Part shown: positions 1 through 5,599 of the stretch, in pieces
Numbering within the stretch: position 1 is the first letter of the stretch
Layout of the letters: each line of letters opens with the position of its first letter
Assembly: GCA_964587515.1 (NCBI GenBank)
Contig: CAZPMO010000233.1
Coordinates: 1-6,230 of the forward strand
Source of the DNA: CAZPMO01 sp964587515
GTDB lineage: Bacteria > Pseudomonadota > Alphaproteobacteria > MPNO01
Direction: 5' to 3'
Length of the DNA stretch: 6,230 nucleotides
The notes under the pieces: generated by a model
Seen by the model: only the letters and a program-made list of their open reading frames with translations
Databases searched by the model: none
What the model was told of the DNA's origin: nothing
Made by a program: the position numbers and the translations under genes

Positions 1-192
1 CCCGAGCACGCGGTGGATCTGGACACCGGCGCGGTGGTTGCGGCGGAACTGCACTCGGGGGACGAGGCAGTGGCGCACGGATGCGGCGTTATCTGCGCGC
101 TGCTCACGCCCATCAGGGCCATGATGGTAGCATTGGGGCTCTCAAGAGGCGGCCAGACGGCACTCGCCGCCCCATTCATCGTCTGGGAGTGA
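1..192 (+). pseudogene. IS1182-like transposase fragment, internal piece, truncated at both sides
   Basis: The frame is open from the first base to a TGA at 190-192. Its first ~20 residues read PEHAVDLDTGAVVAAELHSG, which I recognise as the conserved segment after the 'AYK' motif in the catalytic region of IS1182-type transposases of alphaproteobacteria (usual form: KPEHAVDLDTGAIVAAELHPADEGDTTTL). After about base 70 the expected GDTTTL continuation is absent, and the remaining ~40 residues match nothing I know. The gene is therefore broken by an internal deletion or rearrangement near 70-75. A full transposase of this kind is over 400 residues, so this cannot be functional. The upstream part lies outside the window. 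Family recognition is from memory of the motif. Confidence 0.6.
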
Positions 193-204
193 GAGCCAGC
201 AAAG

Positions 205-230
205 CCACTTAATCAACGGGCTGCTAACCC
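205..230 (+). mobile_element. Right end of an IS1182-like element (transposase C-terminal codons plus terminal repeat)
   Basis: Bases 213-227 read tca-acg-ggc-tgc-taa, giving Ser-Thr-Gly-Cys-stop. I recall this STGC ending from intact transposases of the IS family represented at 1-70, where the last codons overlap the terminal inverted repeat. Orientation is the same as the upstream fragment, so 1-227 is best read as one internally deleted copy. The exact outer boundary cannot be set without an intact copy to align. Confidence 0.45.
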
Positions 231-263
231 GAATTATTCATGGCGGGCATAGCAGTCCGTTGA
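213..263. repeat. Long imperfect inverted repeat made by two facing IS ends
   Basis: TCAACGGGCTGCTA (213-226) is the reverse complement of TAGCAGTCCGTTGA (250-263) at 13 of 14 positions. The single mismatch is a G-T that would be a wobble pair in RNA. Inside it, CCCG (228-231) pairs with CGGG (244-247), leaving a 12-nt AT-rich loop. There is no T-run after either arm, so it does not look like an intrinsic terminator. The arms match what is expected for the right end of one IS copy followed by the left end of a second, similarly oriented copy. Confidence 0.7.
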
Positions 264-370
264 CGAAGTCTGCTCTGGACGCGTGCTGCGCTGTCTGATT
301 CTCTCGGGCAGTGATTTGATCGGAGGTCTGGGCGATGTCGATGGGGCGGCAAGGCGCAGAGCGGCTTGTC
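250..370 (+). mobile_element. Left end of a second IS1182-like element with the first codons of its transposase
   Basis: The left terminal repeat begins at about 250 (TAGCAGTCCGTTGA). A strong Shine-Dalgarno CGGAGG lies at 321-326, followed by ATG at 335 and a second ATG at 341. Translation begins MSMGRQGAER. Transposases of the family seen at 1-70 usually begin MGRQG followed by ERQ, so this fits the transposase start. Similarity fades by about base 365 and the frame then carries no recognisable transposase sequence. This is a truncated copy abutting the region downstream of the ATPase gene. The right limit is an estimate. Confidence 0.4.
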
Positions 371-438
371 CATGGTGTCCTCTGCAAACTTTTTTTCCGC
401 GACCTGGAAACTTTAGGGTCAATGAGAGTTCGTATCAA

Positions 439-3400
439 TCATATCTCATGTACGATCGGAACTGTGCCGCAAACCTCCCTTGCGATATCAACCACATGGC
501 GGTGGTGGGTGAGATAGACGGCCTGTCCGTTCCGCCCGATTTGTTCCATGACGCGGCAGGCGGCACTGGTGCGGTCCTCATCGAAGGTCTCGAAGACGTC
601 ATCGCAGAAAAACGGCAGGCAGGTACCTTGCCCAATGAGTTGTTCATGGGCGGCAGCACGCAGTGCAAGGTAGAGCTGGAAACGCGTGCCCTTGGACATT
701 TCGGCGACCCGCTTTGCGGTGCCATCGACGTCGACCGCTAGCAAGGTTTCATCAGTGCCGTCAGGTTGGGTTGTTAGCTGTATGTAGGCGCCTTGTGTCA
801 GTTCGCTAAAGCAGCGTTCGGTCGCTGCCATCATGTCACTGCGGTGGGTGTCGCGGTACCGGCGGATTGCCTCATCGGCCAGCCTGTGGCCGAGCGACAG
901 TTCCAGATGCTCCAGTGCAGCTTCTTCCAGTTCCAGTTCCAGCGTGGCTTTTTGTTCTGTCAGCAACGCGATATCGACACCTCCGGTCACCTGGGCCAAG
1001 GCCCGATCGGCCGCCGTCCGTATCTCGATCGCCTCCGTCAGTACGTGCTCTGCTTCTGTTAGTTCAGCCTTGACGGTCTCGGTCGCAGCCGCCAGTGCCG
1101 TTAGTGTGACATCTTTGAGTATTTCGTGGGCGGCCTCCAAATTTTGGATATCCAGCTCCGAGAGAACCCTGCGCTCCAGTTCGGTCTTATCTTTGCGGTC
1201 TTTTATGACCTGTTCCGCTTGTAACGAGGCACGGCGCAACGCATCGAGCGTGTCAACCGGTGTTACGTCCGGGAAGATCCGGCCCATAGCATCAGTGTTT
1301 TGGCATATTCCTTCGAGCTGCCTCCGTTTTTCTGCCAGATCTATGCGGGCGTTAGCGATGTTCTCGGTTAGCTCTGCCGCTTGGGCCTCCGTATTTTGGG
1401 CCACTTCAGACAAGCCCTGAAGCATGGCGAAAGTCTCCACGGCAGTGTCGGCCAAAGGCAGGTCATGGTCGGAGGCGATTACGGAAAGTTCCTGCGAGAA
1501 TTGTGCTTGATCATTTTCCATGGTAATCACGCGTTGCACTGCATCGGCGCGCTTCTCAGAGTGCTCGCGCAGGGTCCTTAGCGGATCAAGCGACGCAAGC
1601 AGGGTCTCTTGTGCCACAGCATCCCCGAGGAAGTCAGAGACCAGGCTGCACCATACCGCCTCGGCCTGCTCTACGTGTTTCTGCGCAACTTTTTGCTTTT
1701 CGATTCGCCGGGTTAGATCGTCTTCGAGACCGCTGAGGATATCTAGTGCCTTGGTGGTTGCGGCAATCGCCTCGTGTTCGGCCTTTGCCAGAGTGCGCGC
1801 GGAGGCCAAAGCGCTGTCGAAATCCGGGGTCTTAAGCGTGAGATGTGGATCAAGTGCCTCGATCAGGCGCTGCGCGTGATCCAGCTCGGTTTGATGTGTG
1901 TCTCTGAGCTGAGCAAGTTTGCGTGACGCATCGGAAGCGGCAGCGTGGCGCTGCACCCAGTCGAGCCATTCCGCAGGCGACTGCGGAATGGGCAGACCAA
2001 CAGCAGCTGCGGCCTCGTTTACCTCGGTTTCAAGCGCCGTGAGCTTGTCGCGTAGCGCAGTCAGACGGATTTTGGCCTGATCGGCGCGGGCCTGCGCCTC
2101 GGCGCGTGCTTGTTCGATCTGTCGCAACTGTCCCAGATCGCGCGCTTGCAGCACGCGGGACTGTAACGCGGCATCGAGAGCCTTCATTGCAGTCTCAAAG
2201 TCCTGGGCTGTTTCATTGTTCAAGGTCGTTTGATGCGCCTGCCAAAGGCGATCCCGCTCTGCCTTGAGAGCCTCCGCTAGAGCGTCCGAAACAAGGCCCC
2301 TGTCTGACGTCATCAGATCCGCCTGGGCATTGCGGATAACGACATCCTCAAGGTGCTGCGCGCATGCGTCCTCTTCTTGTGTGATTTTCTGGAGGATGTC
2401 GGTATGACTGTTGGCCCACGCTTTCGCCTTGATCGGATTGGTCGGGCTGTCGGGAATCTTTTCGAACGATACAGACCCGACTGTAAGTGCCTCGCGCGCA
2501 TCGCGCTCGGTTGTCTCGGCAGCATCAATGGCTTGTCGGGCCTTGGCGAAGGCCGGGGCCAGGCGTTCAGCGTCGTGGCGGGCCAAGATATCAGCGATCC
2601 CGTGCTCGGCAGGTGCCTTCGCTGCTTCGACGTCATACTCAGCTTGTGCGCCGTCGCGTCGCTCGGTCAGATCCGTGACTTCACGCGCCTCGGCAATTGC
2701 CGCGCTCGCGGGCTTTTGCAACGCCTCCCGCGCACTCTCGAGCTCTTCAATCTGGGCTGGCGACATGACGAGGCTGCATGGATTGGTGTCTTCTGTTACC
2801 CCGAGGTCGCGGGCGGCAAGCGCCATGGCGGTCTCAGCCCCGCGCACCTGTTCGCGACGACGCTCAAGGTCCAGCCCGGCGGTCAGGTTCCGGGCGCGCA
2901 AATCGTCTAGCGCGTCTAGCTTCTCTGATAACGCCACTCGCTGCGGAGCCCGGTCCATGCCGTTGAGAGCGGCGATTGTCTCCTCTATGTCCGTGGTCAA
3001 ACGCTGGATGTCGGCCTTCGTCTGACTTTCCTCGGCGAGGAGACCGACAAGGATTTCCGGATCAAAATCCAGCTGTTCAGGATAAGCAGAGAACGGCGCG
3101 ATCCGCTCTGCAAGAGCATCAATCTCAGCCAGCAGTGGCACGGCGCGGCTTTTGGCCGCTATTTGTGCGGCCCTTTCATGGAGTGCATCGCGAGCCTCTC
3201 TCGCCTCATCCTCTGCACCCCGCGCATCGGCAAGTGCTTTCTTCAAGCCGCGCCAGGCATTGGCTGAGACGTCACGCTCCCGGATGTCTTTTTCAACCTG
3301 CGCCAATTCACGCTTTAGCTCGGCAACGCGCGTCTTGCTGGCCCGTTTGCGCCAGATCGTATCGGCCTCTTCCCGCACGCCCTCCAGCACAGTGCTCAGG

Positions 3401-3873
3401 TCCGCTACGCCGGCGGCAGCAGAAAAAAGCAGCCGCCCGATATCGCCGCGCGCCTGTGCGATCTCCTCACCGCCACGCTCGATCGTCTCATCATCTAGGC
3501 AGAAGAGGTTGCGGTAGTCCTCCTCCGAGAGGCCTGCTAAATGTGCCGATAGTGCGGTCTCCGGCAAGGCAGTGTCAGTTTCATCGACCAGGGATCCGGC
3601 GCGCTTGGGCAGGCGCGTGAAGCGTCGGGGTCGCCCGTCGACCTCTAGCTGGCCAGAGACCTGCAGATTGTTGCGTTGATGCTTGAAGGCGTAGGCTTCG
3701 CGGTGTGGAAAGCCGTAGAAAAGGCGTAGCGCCGCCTCCATTATCGTGGTCTTACCGGCTTCGTTCGCCCCGTAGATGATGTGGAAATCGTTCGTATCAC
3801 CGACCTCGCCGAAGTCGAAATGCCGATCGGTGAAATGGCCGAAGCGATCCAGAGAGAGGCTACGTAGCCGCAT
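439..3873 (-). CDS. yhaN: YhaN-like SMC/Rad50-type ATPase (AAA_27 family), partner of the upstream nuclease
   Basis: The protein has 1144 residues, within the expected large size for YhaN-type ATPases. It probably works in the cytoplasm as the ATP-driven arm of a Mre11-Rad50-like complex that recognises and processes DNA ends or hairpins (family knowledge; the exact substrate is unknown). The start MRLRSLSLDRFGHFTDRHFDF is typical. Walker A is GANEAGKTT (about 35-43). A conserved N-terminal stretch (to ~180) includes LFYGFPHREAYAFKHQRNNL and the LSEEDYRNLFCLDDETIERGG region. Long Ala/Glu/Arg/Leu-rich coiled coil fills most of ~180-1000. The C-terminal lobe has the signature-like MSKGTRFQLYLALR (from 1059), Walker B LPFFCDD (about 1086-1092), D-loop ETFDEDR, and H-loop LTHHRH (about 1121-1126). 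No CxxC zinc hook is present in the coiled coil. Walker B ends Asp-Asp, not the usual Asp-Glu. The ATG overlaps the nuclease stop by one base (TGATG) and has GAGGGGG 11 nt upstream (3885-3891). No frameshift is visible. Confidence 0.92.
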   Translation of the reverse strand: MRLRSLSLDRFGHFTDRHFDFGEVGDTNDFHIIYGANEAGKTTIMEAALRLFYGFPHREAYAFKHQRNNLQVSGQLEVDGRPRRFTRLPKRAGSLVDETDTALPETALSAHLAGLSEEDYRNLFCLDDETIERGGEEIAQARGDIGRLLFSAAAGVADLSTVLEGVREEADTIWRKRASKTRVAELKRELAQVEKDIRERDVSANAWRGLKKALADARGAEDEAREARDALHERAAQIAAKSRAVPLLAEIDALAERIAPFSAYPEQLDFDPEILVGLLAEESQTKADIQRLTTDIEETIAALNGMDRAPQRVALSEKLDALDDLRARNLTAGLDLERRREQVRGAETAMALAARDLGVTEDTNPCSLVMSPAQIEELESAREALQKPASAAIAEAREVTDLTERRDGAQAEYDVEAAKAPAEHGIADILARHDAERLAPAFAKARQAIDAAETTERDAREALTVGSVSFEKIPDSPTNPIKAKAWANSHTDILQKITQEEDACAQHLEDVVIRNAQADLMTSDRGLVSDALAEALKAERDRLWQAHQTTLNNETAQDFETAMKALDAALQSRVLQARDLGQLRQIEQARAEAQARADQAKIRLTALRDKLTALETEVNEAAAAVGLPIPQSPAEWLDWVQRHAAASDASRKLAQLRDTHQTELDHAQRLIEALDPHLTLKTPDFDSALASARTLAKAEHEAIAATTKALDILSGLEDDLTRRIEKQKVAQKHVEQAEAVWCSLVSDFLGDAVAQETLLASLDPLRTLREHSEKRADAVQRVITMENDQAQFSQELSVIASDHDLPLADTAVETFAMLQGLSEVAQNTEAQAAELTENIANARIDLAEKRRQLEGICQNTDAMGRIFPDVTPVDTLDALRRASLQAEQVIKDRKDKTELERRVLSELDIQNLEAAHEILKDVTLTALAAATETVKAELTEAEHVLTEAIEIRTAADRALAQVTGGVDIALLTEQKATLELELEEAALEHLELSLGHRLADEAIRRYRDTHRSDMMAATERCFSELTQGAYIQLTTQPDGTDETLLAVDVDGTAKRVAEMSKGTRFQLYLALRAAAHEQLIGQGTCLPFFCDDVFETFDEDRTSAACRVMEQIGRNGQAVYLTHHRHVVDIAREVCGTVPIVHEI

Positions 3874-5108
3874 CAGTTTTCGGACCCCCTCATCCGCGCC
3901 AGTATCCGACGTGCCCCTTCTTTGGCAAGTTGATGGGTCAGCGTCTCGCCCGCGCCTTCATCCGGCAGCATCCGCGCGCGGATCGCCGGGGGGAGATCCT
4001 GGATCACTTCGTCGATCTCAGACACTGCGGCGCTGGCAAAGCCGGGCTCGCTCCGGATGGCCGCCATCATGCCTGACAGTTCTTCGGTGGCGCTCGCGGT
4101 GCCGTCACCTGCTGTTGGGGCATCAAGGTCAAGGACCAACTTGTCCAGCCAGAGGCAGTCTTTCTCCCGCGCTAGTTTTGCTATCTGTGCGTTCCAGTAA
4201 TCGCGGTCGCGCAGGATATGCCAATGCCGCTCTGGCGTGCCGGACAATGTTATTCGTAAAACACCTGCCGGGGCCGACAAGGTTTGGGCCGTGGTCCGCA
4301 GATGATGGCGCAGCATGGCGCGCAGGGCGTCGTCGCTCTCCGCATCAGTTATCTCCAGCGAGGAACTGAGGAATTCTACAGCCGAGGTTTGCACCTCCTC
4401 CACGTGGATCTTCCCGTCGGCGACCGTCAGAAAGCTAGCGGATTTTGGACCGGATTCTCCGATGTCCCGCCCTTGCGGCATGCCGGGCATCACCACCCAT
4501 GGCGCCTCAGCGTGGATCTGCCGCTTGTGGACATGGCCGAGTGCCCAGTAATCGAACCCCATGCCTACAAGATCGCCGAGAGCACACGGTGCGTATGTGT
4601 CGTGACCCGCGGCCCCTGCGAGAGACGTGTGCAGCATGCCGATGTTTACCGCCCCGGCTACCGGTGCTGAAAACCGTGGCAGAAGGCTCGTGGGTGCGTG
4701 GCGGTCGGTAAAGCTAACGCCGTGAATCCAGATATCTTCGGCGAGCTGCACTTTACCGCCGCGTGCATCGAAGACATGCACATTGTCTGGCAGATCAAGC
4801 GTGCCTGTTATCGGGTTTTCTGCATCGTGGTTGCCCTTGACGTAGAACACCCGGATATCTGCAACTCGTAGGCGGTCCAACTGTCCGGTCAAGAATGCAG
4901 CCGTGGTTGCGCTGCGCTCCTTGCCGTCAAAGAGATCGCCAGAGATTAGCAACGCCGCCACACGTTCCGACAGCGCAAAATCTATGACCCGCACAAATGC
5001 TGCGCGCGTTGCAGACTCGATCGTCTCACGCAATGTCTCGTCTCGCAGCGCCAAGGATTTGAGTGGCGAGTCGAGATGGATATCAGCAGTATGCAGTATT
5101 CTGATCAT
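3873..5108 (-). CDS. yhaO: YhaO-like SbcD/Mre11-type DNA exonuclease (calcineurin-like metallophosphoesterase)
   Basis: With the chosen start the protein has 411 residues, usual for YhaO-type nucleases. It should be the metal-dependent (probably Mn) nuclease subunit that works with the downstream ATPase. All metallophosphoesterase motifs are seen in order: DIH (Asp9, His11), GDLFD (from 57), GNHD (92-95), a His after ML (160), and GHVH (191-194). A cap/C-terminal domain follows and ends in a Leu/Ala/Arg-rich segment (LAKEGARRILARMR) as in the family. I chose ATG 5108 because the protein then begins MIRILHTADIHLDSPL, the canonical start, with a GAGG (5117-5120) 8 nt upstream. The frame extends upstream to 5162, but those 18 residues have no family resemblance. 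It is the first gene of the operon and is joined to the ATPase by a one-base overlap. Upstream lies only a ~50-bp native-looking leader before IS and gene scraps, so its promoter may have been altered by insertion. Confidence 0.94.
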   Translation of the reverse strand: MIRILHTADIHLDSPLKSLALRDETLRETIESATRAAFVRVIDFALSERVAALLISGDLFDGKERSATTAAFLTGQLDRLRVADIRVFYVKGNHDAENPITGTLDLPDNVHVFDARGGKVQLAEDIWIHGVSFTDRHAPTSLLPRFSAPVAGAVNIGMLHTSLAGAAGHDTYAPCALGDLVGMGFDYWALGHVHKRQIHAEAPWVVMPGMPQGRDIGESGPKSASFLTVADGKIHVEEVQTSAVEFLSSSLEITDAESDDALRAMLRHHLRTTAQTLSAPAGVLRITLSGTPERHWHILRDRDYWNAQIAKLAREKDCLWLDKLVLDLDAPTAGDGTASATEELSGMMAAIRSEPGFASAAVSEIDEVIQDLPPAIRARMLPDEGAGETLTHQLAKEGARRILARMRGSEN

Positions 5109-5116
5109 TGATTTAG

Positions 5117-5120
5117 CCTC
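5117..5120 (-). promoter_or_regulatory. Ribosome binding site deciding the yhaO start
   Basis: On the minus strand GAGG lies 8 nt before the ATG at 5108. The longer possible start at 5162 has no comparable site at the right spacing, and its product would carry 18 extra residues that do not belong to the family. Confidence 0.6.
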
Positions 5121-5126
5121 GACAAA

Positions 5127-5155
5127 ATCATGACATTGAAGAGAGTGACACTCAA
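5127..5155 (-). promoter_or_regulatory. Possible promoter with a small palindrome upstream of yhaO
   Basis: On the minus strand TTGAGT (5150-5155) and CATGAT (5127-5132) are 17 bp apart, each matching the sigma-70 consensus at 4 of 6 positions. GAGTGACACTC (5143-5153) is a perfect palindrome with a one-base centre and overlaps the -35 element, so it could be an operator. Against this, transcription would start at about 5120, right at the Shine-Dalgarno. The call is weak, and the true promoter may lie farther upstream. Confidence 0.2.
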
Positions 5156-5158
5156 GCA

Positions 5159-5260
5159 CCAAGGAAGGCCAACCCGCTTATACGCTATCGCTGTTGACGG
5201 CTTCATCGGCGGCTTCTCACCGATCAATTCGAGCCATGTCCGCGAGTTCACGATGGTGAT
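5159..5260 (-). pseudogene. Unrecognised minus-strand coding scrap with a PPxxPxTAxxY...GLPW motif
   Basis: Between the yhaO leader and the IS3 remnant, the minus strand reads FITIVNSRTWLELIGEKPP and then MKPSTAIAYKRVGLPW. The spacing of Pro, Thr-Ala, Tyr and Gly-Leu-Pro-Trp looks like real protein. It faintly resembles a conserved segment I associate with small plasmid- or genome-encoded hypothetical proteins, where GLPW is followed by aromatic residues; here it breaks off at GLPWC. Neither a start nor a native stop can be assigned: upstream the frame continues into antisense of the transposase, and downstream it runs into the yhaO leader. I read it as a fragment of a gene cut on both sides by rearrangement. 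It could be chance open frame. Confidence 0.3.
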
Positions 5261-5485
5261 AAACTGGTGCGGGGCACGGCGTTGGAGCGGGTGATCGGCG
5301 ACTGGATCGCCTTCTACAATGGCGAGCAGCCCCACACCGCCATAGCGGGCCGGACGCCGGCAGAAGCGTATGCGCACGGCTCTTCCGAGAATATGATGGA
5401 CAGGCTGCTCTGCGACTTGCCCACATCTCCACTGCCGCAACAACGGCAAAAAGAGAATCGATCAGAAGGCCTTCTGGGAGTATGA
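5256..5485 (+). pseudogene. 3' fragment of an IS3-family transposase (OrfB integrase-core C-terminus)
   Basis: The frame reads DGDKLVRGTALERVIGDWIA and then FYNGEQPHTAIAGRTPAEAYA. The W-I-x-F-Y-N-x-x-x-P-H-x-A-(x)n-R-T-P-x-E-A-Y pattern is the diagnostic C-terminal end of the IS3-family DDE integrase domain. The catalytic Asp, Asp and Glu positions lie upstream and are missing, so the gene is 5'-truncated, with the junction near 5250-5260. The reading frame ends at TGA 5483-5485 after a Gln/Arg-rich tail. The frame has no native start; GTG 5267 is simply the first in-frame start-like codon. The fragment is inactive. Confidence 0.85.
5463..5476. repeat. Perfect 14-bp palindrome inside the IS3 remnant
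   Basis: CAGAAGGCCTTCTG equals its own reverse complement over 14 bases, with no spacer. It sits at the end of the truncated transposase frame (codons of the RSEGLLGV tail). With no loop it is a poor hairpin, and it may be fortuitous. Confidence 0.5.
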
Positions 5486-5587
5486 TCAGGCAGCGGAATA
5501 CACCTTAACAAAGCCGTCAACCTGTCCAACAATGTGGGACCAGTTCATAATAAAAAAAATGTCAGTCTGGGCACCGCAGATCAATAT

Positions 5588-5592
5588 GAGGT
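5588..5592 (+). promoter_or_regulatory. Ribosome binding site of the AT-rich gene
   Basis: GAGGT is followed by AAATTTA and the ATG at 5600, a standard 7-nt spacing. It supports 5600 over later in-frame methionines, the first of which comes only at residue 57. Confidence 0.65.
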
Positions 5593-5599
5593 AAATTTA

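Larger units (their letters stand above)
5256..5547 (+). mobile_element. IS3-family element remnant with preserved right end
   Basis: The transposase 3' fragment is followed by 62 bp of element tail ending TGTCCAACAATGTGGGACCA then GTTCA. This resembles the right terminal repeats of IS3 (IS51-like) elements of alphaproteobacteria (TGTTCAAACA...GGGACCA...TCA), and CA is the expected terminal dinucleotide of the family. Beyond 5547 the sequence turns AT-rich at once, which supports 5547 as the boundary. No left end is seen, so the upstream part has been lost. Confidence 0.65.

Noticed and set aside
217..231. CGGG-CTGCTAA-CCCG, identical in form to a tRNA-Ser(GCT) anticodon stem-loop
   Set aside because: No acceptor stem, D-arm, variable arm or T-arm (GGTTCGA) can be placed around it. 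The same bases are better explained as an IS right end.
213..263. Integron attC-like site
   Set aside because: The repeat arms are palindromic, but the RYYYAAC and GTTRRRY core sites are not satisfied and there is no integrase or cassette structure.
386..412. Possible terminator for the ATPase gene (TTTCC...GGAAA with a T-run)
   Set aside because: The T-run is on the plus strand and precedes the stem, so it does not serve the minus-strand operon, and the stem is only 5 bp.
283..741. Plus-strand open frame of 152 codons over the 3' end of the ATPase gene
   Set aside because: It is antisense to the conserved Walker B and H-loop region of the ATPase and has no recognisable protein features.
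833..1420. Plus-strand Ser/Ala-rich open frame of 195 codons
   Set aside because: Its low-complexity Ser-rich translation is the typical antisense shadow of a Glu/Ala/Leu coiled coil.
2353..3620. Several overlapping plus-strand open frames of 185-214 codons
   Set aside because: All are antisense to the ATPase coiled coil, with Arg/Pro/Ser-rich translations and no supporting ribosome sites or motifs.
5109..5162. N-terminal extension of the nuclease to the ATG at 5162
   Set aside because: The extra residues have no family counterpart, and the canonical MIRILHTADIH start has its own well-spaced GAGG.
5558..5593. Tiny open frame MSVWAPQINMR between the IS end and the AT-rich gene
   Set aside because: It is eleven codons long with no clear ribosome binding site. 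Its stop overlaps the Shine-Dalgarno of the next gene, and chance explains it.
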